Source: Candidatus Wallbacteria bacterium (GTDB lineage Bacteria; Muiribacteriota; UBA6191; JACPRK01). Taken from it: DNA of 21,844 nucleotides. The translations under genes and the position numbers were made by a program. Under the pieces are notes generated by a model. That model worked only from the letters and a program-made list of their open reading frames with translations, was not told the origin of the DNA and ran no database searches. Below are positions 1 through 6,644 of the stretch, piece after piece. The stretch covers positions 1 through 21,844 of the forward strand of contig JACQFU010000005.1 of the NCBI GenBank assembly GCA_016199905.1. The letters run 5' to 3'. Within the stretch, counting starts at the first letter, position 1, and each line of letters opens with the position of its first letter.

Positions 1-557
1 CAGGCGCGGCCGACCAGGAAGTGGGTCCTCTTGGTACCCGCCCCGTCCTTGGGGAAGAGCGTGAAGTTCTCGAGCCGGCGGAACACTTCGTTGCCGAGGC
101 TGATGGTCGATTCCCACTTGTTCTGCTCGCCGTAGTGGACCAGCAGCTGGTTCACCAGCTCGACGCTGAAGAAGCCGCCCTTGATGGCGACCTCCAACTC
201 GGCGATGGCCGCGTCGGCGCCGCCGCTGGCGCGGGCCTTCGCAGCGTTCTGGATGTAGGTCTCGGTGAGCTGCTTGCCGAGCTTTTCGTTGCCGGGCTGC
301 ACGCGCCAGGCGCTGGCGAAGTACTTGAGTGCCAGGTCCGGCTTGCCGCTTTCCTGGAAAATGAGGCCCGAGTAGTAGTAAGCCTCCCAGGCTTGCGGGT
401 TCTCCTGGATAGCCAGCTTCAGAGAGGCGAGCGCGTCGGTGAAGCGCCGCAGCTCGTAATAGTCCTTGCCGACTTGAAGGTTGTCGGCCGGGAGCGGGCC
501 TGCCGCGAGCGCCAGGATGGCGCAGGCGGCGACGGTCAGCTGGCGCGCCGTCCGCAT
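1..557 (-). CDS. TPR-repeat exported protein (C-terminus beyond window)
   Basis: Reading the minus strand from the ATG at 557 gives an uninterrupted frame to the window edge (185 residues), so the gene is cut by the window and not broken. Residues 1-24 look like a signal peptide: basic MRTAR start, hydrophobic alanine-rich core, then PLPAD. Two TPR-like helical pairs follow (about residues 29-54 and 57-90, with the small/aromatic pattern A..Y...G....G....A...F), then further helical sequence. TPR proteins are protein-protein interaction scaffolds, and the exported location suggests an envelope role, which is inference. The start lies inside the end of the upstream PHP gene (22-nt overlap), so the two are probably cotranscribed and translationally coupled. 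No catalytic domain is visible in the part seen. Confidence 0.78.
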   Translation of the reverse strand, partial: MRTARQLTVAACAILALAAGPLPADNLQVGKDYYELRRFTDALASLKLAIQENPQAWEAYYYSGLIFQESGKPDLALKYFASAWRVQPGNEKLGKQLTETYIQNAAKARASGGADAAIAELEVAIKGGFFSVELVNQLLVHYGEQNKWESTISLGNEVFRRLENFTLFPKDGAGTKRTHFLVGRA

Positions 558-1420
558 GCGACACCACCGCCGGCCAGGTCTCTCAACCGCGCAACCACGG
601 CATACCCGACCGTCATGCACCCAACCCCGCTGTGCCGGCCGCCAGGATCGACGTCGGCGTCGGCGTGGAAGTCGCTGCCCCCGGTTTCCACGAGCCCCAG
701 CTTCACGGCCAGCCGCCGGCAGTTCTTGACCTGGTTGGCGCTGTGGCTGGGATGCTGCGTTTCGAGCCCGGCCATCCCGGCCCGCCGCAACTCGTCGAAG
801 AAGGTCTCCGGCGCTTCTTCGATCAGCTTGGCCGGATGCGCCGCGGAGCTGACACCTCCGGCATCTGCGACCAGCCTCACCGCATCCGTGGGCGACAGGC
901 CGTTATGGTGCGGGATGTAGGCCGAGCCGTCGCGTCCCAGGTAACGTTCGAACGCCTCGCGGAAGTTGGCGACAGCCCCCGAGCGAATCAGCTCGCGCGC
1001 GACGTGAGGTCTGCCGATCGAGCCCGGCCGGCCGCGCAGGTCGTCGACGAACGCGGCGTCGAGCTTTACTCCGACGGCGGACAGCCGATCAATCATGCGA
1101 TCCAACCGTTTGAGGCGGTTCTGGCGCAGCGCCTCGAGCCGTTCCAGGAACGGTCCGCGATGGATGTCGAGGTGGTAGCCGAGGAGATGCAGCTCGCCCC
1201 ACTCGGTGTCGCATGAGAGCTCGATGCCGGGGACGATTTCCATCCCGGTGGCCGGCAGGTCGCCTCTCAGGTGGACGGCGACGGTGTCATGATCGGTGAT
1301 CGACATCGCCCGCAGCCCCGCAAGCGCGCCCCGTTCGAGCAACTGAGCCGGCTCGAGCATTCCGTCGGACGCCGTGGAATGCATGTGCAAATCGGCCAGT
1401 CCCGCCAGATCGCTCAACAC
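536..1420 (-). CDS. PHP-domain phosphoesterase (RNase AM / TrpH-like)
   Basis: Predicted metal-dependent phosphoesterase of the PHP family. Known relatives (YciV/TrpH, RNase AM) remove nucleotides from RNA 5' ends or hydrolyse 3',5'-nucleotide bisphosphates. From a GTG start at 1420 (294 residues) the metal-binding motifs appear in family order: LHMHS (His12, His14), TDHD (residues 42-45), GIE (Glu67), GYH (His83), AAHP (His195) and a terminal GSDFH (Asp250, His252). Length matches the family. The frame stays open upstream to an ATG at 1534, but the extra 38 residues have no family resemblance and overlap a PKD-like remnant in another frame. The GTG lacks a Shine-Dalgarno sequence but sits 7 nt after a TGCTAAGAT element, so a leaderless start is plausible. 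The exact substrate is not determinable here. Confidence 0.88.
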   Translation of the reverse strand: MLSDLAGLADLHMHSTASDGMLEPAQLLERGALAGLRAMSITDHDTVAVHLRGDLPATGMEIVPGIELSCDTEWGELHLLGYHLDIHRGPFLERLEALRQNRLKRLDRMIDRLSAVGVKLDAAFVDDLRGRPGSIGRPHVARELIRSGAVANFREAFERYLGRDGSAYIPHHNGLSPTDAVRLVADAGGVSSAAHPAKLIEEAPETFFDELRRAGMAGLETQHPSHSANQVKNCRRLAVKLGLVETGGSDFHADADVDPGGRHSGVGCMTVGYAVVARLRDLAGGGVACGRRAS

Positions 1421-1427
1421 GGCGCCG

Positions 1428-1436
1428 ATCTTAGCA
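1428..1436 (-). promoter_or_regulatory. Extended -10 element for the PHP gene (putative leaderless start)
   Basis: The minus strand reads TGC-TAAGAT, an extended -10 (TGN) plus a 4/6 hexamer, ending 7 nt before the GTG at 1420. A transcript starting at the usual distance would begin at or next to the start codon. No good -35 is seen. This is inference from spacing. Confidence 0.35.
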
Positions 1437-1518
1437 CGGGGAGCGGCAAGCGAGGAGTCTGGCGGCTGGTCCCCTCGCGCTGCGGCACACGCCATCGCGT
1501 GGTTGGCCGGGCAGCTAG

Positions 1519-1650
1519 CCCCGCCACGGACCACTCGTAACTGAGCGCGTCACGCTCGGGATCGGTGCCGAAGCCGGCGAGAGTGACGGCAGTTGTATCA
1601 GCCTCGCCTCGACTGTCGAAGACTGTCACGAGAGCGCGGTAGCGGTCGAA
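1519..1650 (-). pseudogene. Decayed PKD-like domain coding remnant
   Basis: On the minus strand a frame bounded by a stop just upstream (near 1674) encodes a stretch with the layout of PKD/Ig-like extracellular domains: VTVFDSRG followed by TAVTL.G.GTDPERDALSYEWSV, which resembles the family pattern 'vtLdgsgSsDPDGDaLtYsWs'. Only about 44 residues match. There is no proper start or N-terminus, and the downstream part of the frame (to 1414) is arginine/proline-rich shadow of the PHP gene. I read it as the residue of a deleted secreted-protein gene. Chance resemblance in a GC-rich frame cannot be excluded. The whole 1421-1790 stretch otherwise holds only the two start regions of the flanking divergent genes. 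Confidence 0.35.
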
Positions 1651-1775
1651 TCGATCCGGAGTGCACAATCTTTACAGTTGTTCACATATGAAGTCATACA
1701 CTTGACCTGGTTCATGGTTAAGTGCTTTGCGAGCTCCGTGGAGCGTGTCCCTGCATCTCCATGGCGTCGCGGGGA

Positions 1776-1784
1776 TGCCATACT
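1776..1784 (+). promoter_or_regulatory. Extended -10 element for the dehydratase (putative leaderless start)
   Basis: TGC-CATACT (TGN plus a 4/6 hexamer) ends 6 nt before the GTG at 1791. The possible -35, TCTCCA at 1756-1761, is weak. The arrangement mirrors that of the divergent PHP gene. Confidence 0.3.
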
Positions 1785-1790
1785 GACGGC

Positions 1791-2765
1791 GTGGTTTCCC
1801 TCGACCTGCCGGGCGGCGTCGACGTGCGCCGGGTGTGGACTGCGCTCGACGGCCGGATAGCGCCCACGGTGCTGGTCGCCTCCGAGCGGCTGGATCGCGC
1901 CCTGGGGCACGAACTTCGGGTAACTCTGGCGCTCGAAGTGTTCCAGCACACCGGCAGCTTCAAGTTTCGGGCGGCCCTCGCCGCGGCCCTCGGAAGCCAT
2001 GCGCCGCGCTTGTTGACGGCCTCTTCGGGCAACTTCGGCGCGGCGCTGGCGCTGGCGGCGGCACGGACGGGAAAACAGTGCACAGTCGTGATGCCCGACC
2101 GTTCGGCCAACGTGAAGATCGCCGCCGTGCGCGGGTACGGGGCGAGTGTCGACCTCGTCGACACGGAGCAGAAAACGCGTGCGGCGCGGCTCGCGGAGCT
2201 TGCCGCCGCCGACCCCGAAGCCGAGTCGATCTCGCCCTATGACGATCCGCGCGTCGTGGCGGGGAATTCGACGTTAGGGCGCGAAATCCTCGAGCAAGTG
2301 CCGGCGCAGGATTGCGTCGTCGTTCCGGTCGGGGGCGGCGGCTTGGCAAGCGGCGTCGTGCTCGCTCGAGACCTGCTCGGCGCATCGTGCTCCGTCGTCG
2401 GGGCGGAGCCGGTATTGGCCAACGACGCAGCGCGCTCGCTGCGCGAAGGCACTGTCTGCGTCAACGACCGAGAGCCGCCCACGCTTTGCGACGGCGCCCG
2501 CACGCTCTCGTTGGGGAAACTGAACTACTCGATCCTCTCGAGTGGTCTGGCTGGGATCGTCGAGGTCGAGGAGCAGAACATTTCCCGGGCCGTGCGAATG
2601 CTCTTCGAGGCGGCCAACGTCAAGGCGGAGCCGACAGGCGCGCTGGCACTCGCGGCGCTGTTACAGGACCCGGCGAGGTTCGCCGGCAAGCGCGCCGTCT
2701 GCATCGTCAGCGGTGGAAACGTGGACTCGGCGCTCTACACCCGACTGATTGCAGGCATGGTGTGA
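1791..2765 (+). CDS. PLP-dependent threonine/serine dehydratase-family enzyme
   Basis: Fold-type II pyridoxal-phosphate enzyme of the threonine dehydratase / serine racemase family. It probably deaminates (or racemises) a hydroxy-amino acid in the cytoplasm. Counting from GTG 1791 (324 residues), the Schiff-base lysine is Lys58 in GSFKFR, the substrate/cofactor loop is SSGNFG (78-83), the glycine-rich phosphate-binding loop is GGGGL (181-185), and the C-terminal cofactor motif is SGGN (307-310). Length suits a catalytic domain without the C-terminal ACT/regulatory domain of biosynthetic IlvA. The usual SSGNH is SSGNF here, so the exact substrate is uncertain. In-frame alternative starts exist at 1722 (GTG) and 1761 (ATG). 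None has a clear ribosome-binding site. I prefer 1791 because family homology begins just after it and an extended -10 precedes it. Confidence 0.88.
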   Translation: MVSLDLPGGVDVRRVWTALDGRIAPTVLVASERLDRALGHELRVTLALEVFQHTGSFKFRAALAAALGSHAPRLLTASSGNFGAALALAAARTGKQCTVVMPDRSANVKIAAVRGYGASVDLVDTEQKTRAARLAELAAADPEAESISPYDDPRVVAGNSTLGREILEQVPAQDCVVVPVGGGGLASGVVLARDLLGASCSVVGAEPVLANDAARSLREGTVCVNDREPPTLCDGARTLSLGKLNYSILSSGLAGIVEVEEQNISRAVRMLFEAANVKAEPTGALALAALLQDPARFAGKRAVCIVSGGNVDSALYTRLIAGMV

Positions 2766-2824
2766 GTCGATAGAGTTGGCCAACCTCGCGGGCATCCTCT
2801 GATAGATGGCGTAGCTTGATAGGT

Positions 2825-2829
2825 GGAGG
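2825..2829 (+). promoter_or_regulatory. Ribosome binding site deciding the start of the holin-4-like gene
   Basis: GGAGG lies 7 nt before the ATG at 2837, which rules in that ATG over the in-frame TTG at 2816. Confidence 0.75.
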
Positions 2830-2836
2830 TTGGACT

Positions 2837-3244
2837 ATGCTCCGCTCACTTCTGATGAAGACGATCACCTTCCTGGCGATCGCGCAGTTGCTACCAGGCT
2901 TCCACGTGCACGGTTTCTGGACCGCCATCTGGATGGCTGTCGTCTATGGCGTCGTGAGCACGGTGCTGGCCGTGCTGGCTGGAGTTACGCTCATCGCCGG
3001 CGCCGTCGCTCTCGTCGCGACCGTTCCGCCGCTGGCGCTACTGGCGTTCCTCACAGCCCCGCTCATTCTTTTCGTGACGGACTTCTTCATGGTGTTGGTC
3101 GGCCTGAAGCTGACGGCCGGCTTCGTGTCCGGTTTCGGGATGAGCGGAAGCTGGACCGCGTTCGAGGCCGCGCTGATCCTCGCCTGCGTCTCCGCCCTGT
3201 TTTCGCCGTCGACTCGCGCCGGCATCGACTCGGGGGCGGACTAG
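2837..3244 (+). CDS. Phage holin family 4 superfamily membrane protein
   Basis: A small integral membrane protein of 135 residues matching the 'phage holin 4 superfamily' (Pfam PF04020-type), a misleading name for a widespread chromosomal family of unknown function. It shows the typical pattern of a first helix ending in LLPGFHVHGFWTA, two central hydrophobic helices (about residues 30-80), then a fourth segment containing the degenerate repeat of the first motif (LTAGF.SGFGMSGSWTAFEAA) and a last helix. The ATG at 2837 has a strong GGAGG. It follows the dehydratase by 71 nt on the same strand. No lysis cassette or phage gene is nearby, so a phage role is unlikely. The C-terminal STRAGIDSGAD tail is short and polar. 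Confidence 0.85.
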   Translation: MLRSLLMKTITFLAIAQLLPGFHVHGFWTAIWMAVVYGVVSTVLAVLAGVTLIAGAVALVATVPPLALLAFLTAPLILFVTDFFMVLVGLKLTAGFVSGFGMSGSWTAFEAALILACVSALFSPSTRAGIDSGAD

Positions 3245-3341
3245 GCCTGCCGCGTCCGGATGGCGAGGGCGATGGGAGGGGCCGCTGTCCGGCCGGCGTG
3301 CGTTTCCGTGAACTTCCGGGCGGCTCGCGCCGTCTTGCAAG

Positions 3342-5204
3342 GTGCCGCTCCCCGACGCGATGCCTCTCGGAACCCGCATATCCGCTCTCGTCCGTCTTCT
3401 GCTGCTCGCGCTCGCGGGGGCGGGCGCGGGGGCACTGGAGTACCTGCATCCGTACCTTGTTGGACGTTTGCTGGAGGATACCGGACGGCCGGCCGCTGCG
3501 CTCGCTTGGCTGGAGCAGGCGCCGGAGTGGATGGCGTCCGACGCCGACTTGGAGGAGTTGGCAGTGGCTTCCAACGACGCGCTATACGAGACGGAGTTAG
3601 CCATTGCCGGCGCGCGGGTGCTCTACGATCGACGCGATTACCGTGGTGCCGAGGCACGGCTCGCAGGGGAACTGGCTGCGCGAGCGCAGACCTGGATGGA
3701 GAAACGCCTGGACGCGTCGCCGGCGTGCGTGCCGGTCCGGTTGCCTCGCTGGCGTCATCCGGAACTGCTCGGGGACTACGACCACCTTCACGTGAATCTC
3801 TCTCCGCGAGCCTTTCGAGCGCCCCGCGTGGTTGCGCACGAGGTCGCCCACTTCGCCTGGTACGGCGCACTCGCGGAGTTCCCAGCCCTGCCGGCCTCGT
3901 CGCCGCTCTGGATGGAAGAGGGCCTGGCAGACTTTGCCGGCAGTTGCGCCGTTTCAGCCGCCGGGCACGATCCCCTGGGGCAGAAGCGTGTTGCGGGTGG
4001 GCGCTGGGTTGACCTGGACGGTTTGGACCGGCAGATCCATCTCGAGCACGACTACTTCCAGGCGACCTGCCTGGTGGAGTACCTGGTGCGCGCGTATGGC
4101 TGGGGGCGCATCCGGGCCTTCGTCGGCGCTCTGCGCAGCGGCAGCACAACCTGGACGGCGCTGGGCCGCGGGTTCGGCGTCTGGCCTGAGGATTTGCTGG
4201 AGGATTGGCATGCCGACTTTGCGCGGCTACGGGCTAAGCCGGAAGCGCAGCTTGAATCGGTCCAGCCAGGGCTGCTCTCCGAGGAGAAATCGGGTTCTCT
4301 CTCGCAACGTCCGCCAGCTGCGCCCCATCGCGATCGCCGGCCGCCGTCCATGCCCCTCTGTCTGCTTGTGGTTACGCTGGCCGTCGTGACGCTGCGGCGT
4401 ATTCCCTTTGGCCGCGCGCTGATGGGCCTCGGTTCTCTCGGCCCCTGGCCGCTTCTCGTTCTCCTGACGCTGGGGCTTGTGGGGGATCGACTGTTCTGGG
4501 GCCTGGGGCTCGACCTCGCAGCGCCCGGCGGAGAGTGGATGGGATTCTCACTCACTTGGATTTGGAGACACCGGCTCCTTTGGGTCTGCGATGGAGCTTT
4601 GCTGGCTCTGGCGACCGTGGCACTGCAACGTCGCCTGAATCAGCAGGCTGCCCCGGCCGCGCGCTGGCAAACCGTCATACGAGGCTGGCTCGTCGGGGCG
4701 ATGGCCGCCGTCTTCGTCGCTCTTCTGGCGGCCGCGTGCGGCGAGGGTGTGTGGACCGCTCCTCGCGAAGCGGAACCCTGGCTTGCCGTGGCCGTGCTGC
4801 TCGTGGCCTTGCGTTCCTGGGCCGAGTGGAGCCTCTTCGCCAGTCGGTTCCAGGCGCGACTGCCCGTGACGCGCCGGCTGTCGTTGCCGGTCGCAGCCTT
4901 GCTCTACGCACTCTGGACGCACGGCCCGCAGGCATCGCTCACCGCGCTCGTTTCTCGCGCAGGATTGCTCGCAGTCTCGGTGGCGATGCCTGGAGGCGCA
5001 GGTTTGCTGGCCGGCTGGGACACGGCTGCCGCGCTGGTGCTGTGCCGCGAGGCGATGGCGCCCGCCAAGCTGGGCTTCCTGCGTGCCGCGAGGCTGGATT
5101 CCTGGGGCGCGGCGGGGTTCGACGGTTGGCTGCCCGCCCTCGTACTGCTCGTAGCGACGGCGCTCGTGACGCAGCGCGTCCAATCGCTTCGCTCGCGAGC
5201 CTGA
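3342..5204 (+). CDS. Peptidase MA-like zinc metalloprotease fused to a polytopic membrane domain
   Basis: An N-terminal signal/anchor helix (about residues 12-31) is followed by a helical, TPR-like stretch (45-120). A gluzincin catalytic domain follows with HEVAH (His166, Glu167, His170) and the downstream WMEEGLADF (Glu193 as the expected third zinc ligand), the layout of peptidase MA-like families (PF13485-type). A charged linker (300-335) leads into roughly eight hydrophobic segments (about 337-353, 366-384, 411-428, 446-466, 476-490, 513-526, 536-565, 593-610). The protease domain is probably outside the cytoplasmic membrane, tethered by the C-terminal bundle; that topology is inference. 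The C-terminal half faintly resembles CPBP/CAAX-type intramembrane proteases with key residues replaced. Start is GTG 3342 or ATG 3360; neither has a good ribosome-binding site. The stop is 2 bp from the end of the convergent HEAT gene. Confidence 0.75.
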   Translation: MPLPDAMPLGTRISALVRLLLLALAGAGAGALEYLHPYLVGRLLEDTGRPAAALAWLEQAPEWMASDADLEELAVASNDALYETELAIAGARVLYDRRDYRGAEARLAGELAARAQTWMEKRLDASPACVPVRLPRWRHPELLGDYDHLHVNLSPRAFRAPRVVAHEVAHFAWYGALAEFPALPASSPLWMEEGLADFAGSCAVSAAGHDPLGQKRVAGGRWVDLDGLDRQIHLEHDYFQATCLVEYLVRAYGWGRIRAFVGALRSGSTTWTALGRGFGVWPEDLLEDWHADFARLRAKPEAQLESVQPGLLSEEKSGSLSQRPPAAPHRDRRPPSMPLCLLVVTLAVVTLRRIPFGRALMGLGSLGPWPLLVLLTLGLVGDRLFWGLGLDLAAPGGEWMGFSLTWIWRHRLLWVCDGALLALATVALQRRLNQQAAPAARWQTVIRGWLVGAMAAVFVALLAAACGEGVWTAPREAEPWLAVAVLLVALRSWAEWSLFASRFQARLPVTRRLSLPVAALLYALWTHGPQASLTALVSRAGLLAVSVAMPGGAGLLAGWDTAAALVLCREAMAPAKLGFLRAARLDSWGAAGFDGWLPALVLLVATALVTQRVQSLRSRA

Positions 5205-5206
5205 GC

Positions 5207-6628
5207 TTACCTGGAGCGGATCTTGGTCAGCGCCTGCATCACGTTCTTCTGCACGCGGCGCTGGGCCTCGGTCATCACGACGCCGGCAGCCAGGTTCTCG
5301 AGCAGCTCCGAGAGCGGTGCCACCAGCTCCACGCTTCCGATTTCGCCCAGCGCGAAGGCCGCGCTGGCCTGCTTTCGCGGGTCGTTGGAACGTAGCATCT
5401 TCAGAAGCGTGTCGATCGCCTGGCGCCCGCCAAGGCGCCAGAGGACCATCGCCGCAGTCGCCTGCACGCGCGGGGTGGTGTCCTCCAGACACGGAAGCAG
5501 GATTTCCTGCATTCCTTCGTAGGGGCAGTGCTCCAGCGCCTCCACCACGTTGGAGCGCACGCGGGCATCGGAGTCCTTCAGGTGCGTCACCAGCGCCGGG
5601 ATGGCATCGGCGTGCGCCAGATCTCCGAGCGCCCGCGCGGCCGTGGCGCGCGTCTCGGGTTGCAGGGCGGTGTTCCCCAGCATCGTGGCAAATGCGCGGA
5701 TGGCGTTGTCCGGATCGCACCGGCGACAGCACGCCATCAGGTTCCGGCGAATGACTTCATTGGCCTCTTCCATGTAGAGGGCACACAGCGGCGCAGCATC
5801 GATCGGCACCTGGCAAGTGAGCAGGCTGCGAGAAGCGAGCATCCTCACCTGCTGGCTCGGGCTCTTGAGCCGGTCCACGAGCAGCGCCGCGCCTTCGGGC
5901 GGAATCGGCACCTGTCCCAGCAGATAGACGGCCGAGAGCTCGCGGTTCTCGTCCTTGCTGGCCAACTCGTCGAGCAAGCTGGCCCAGAGCTTCTCGCGCT
6001 GCCGGGGCCAGAGCAGGCGCATTGCGTTGGCTCGCACACGCGGGGCCGGATCGCCGAGCAACGGCTCCACCAGTGTCTCTTCGGAAGGAACAGGCAATTT
6101 CTCGAGCAACTCGACCGCGTTGGCGCGTACCCGCGGGTCCTGAGCTTCCAGGAAAGGGGCAAACCTGGAAGCCGGGTATTCGGGAGCAAGCCGCCCCAGC
6201 AACGAGAGCAGGCTTGCGATGCATCGCGCGTCGTTTTCCGCTTCGAGCATCTCGAGGACCGCGGCAGCCTCCGAAGACGGCAGCTTTTTGCCCAGCCGAT
6301 CGATGGCCACGGCGCGCACGTCGGCCGAGGGACTGCGAGTCAATAGATGAAACAGCTCGTCGCACTCGTCCTGGTGAAGGCTCTCGAGCGTCGCGATCAT
6401 TTCGCCCACGCAGGCCGGCGGGCAATCGGCCAGGCGCAGCATCAAACCCGAGCGGACTTCCTGCGTGTCGTAGTCCTTGAGGGCTCGCGCAGCGTAGGTG
6501 ATGATGCTTTCGTTGTCGTCGCTGAGCAGGGCCAGCAGGTTTTCCAGGAACTCCCGGAATCGGTAGCTGCCCGCGTTCGAAGGCGGCGGTGTAATGGGTT
6601 TTTCGGCCGTCACGGGAAGGACGTCCAT
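5207..6628 (-). CDS. HEAT-repeat protein
   Basis: A 473-residue alpha-solenoid with no signal peptide or membrane segment, so probably cytoplasmic. Roughly 30-residue helical repeats recur throughout, with the conserved D..VR..A...L signature seen as SADVRAVAIDRLG, DPRVRANAVELL, APRVRANAMRLL, QQVRMLASRSLL, PETRATAARALGDL, DARVRSNVVEAL, TPRVQATAAMVLWRLG and DPRKQASAAFALGEIG. The last four, in the C-terminal third, are the most regular. HEAT solenoids act as binding scaffolds, and in condensins and cohesins HEAT subunits regulate SMC ATPases. The gene starts 16 nt after the stop of the Rad50-like ATPase on the same strand, so it is very probably cotranscribed and may be its partner (inference). 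The ATG at 6628 has no strong ribosome-binding site, so expression may depend on coupling. Confidence 0.85.
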   Translation of the reverse strand: MDVLPVTAEKPITPPPSNAGSYRFREFLENLLALLSDDNESIITYAARALKDYDTQEVRSGLMLRLADCPPACVGEMIATLESLHQDECDELFHLLTRSPSADVRAVAIDRLGKKLPSSEAAAVLEMLEAENDARCIASLLSLLGRLAPEYPASRFAPFLEAQDPRVRANAVELLEKLPVPSEETLVEPLLGDPAPRVRANAMRLLWPRQREKLWASLLDELASKDENRELSAVYLLGQVPIPPEGAALLVDRLKSPSQQVRMLASRSLLTCQVPIDAAPLCALYMEEANEVIRRNLMACCRRCDPDNAIRAFATMLGNTALQPETRATAARALGDLAHADAIPALVTHLKDSDARVRSNVVEALEHCPYEGMQEILLPCLEDTTPRVQATAAMVLWRLGGRQAIDTLLKMLRSNDPRKQASAAFALGEIGSVELVAPLSELLENLAAGVVMTEAQRRVQKNVMQALTKIRSR

Positions 6629-6644
6629 GGGCGGGTTGGACGCC

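Noticed and set aside
21..920. Plus-strand open frame at the left edge
   Set aside because: It is the shadow of the TPR and PHP genes on the other strand and has no recognisable domain.
536..1534. 332-residue form of the PHP protein from the ATG at 1534
   Set aside because: The extra N-terminus has no family similarity and overlaps the PKD-like remnant in another frame. The GTG at 1420 fits family length.
2837..3244. Phage holin, hence a prophage
   Set aside because: No endolysin, structural or integrase genes are nearby. The family is chromosomal and common.
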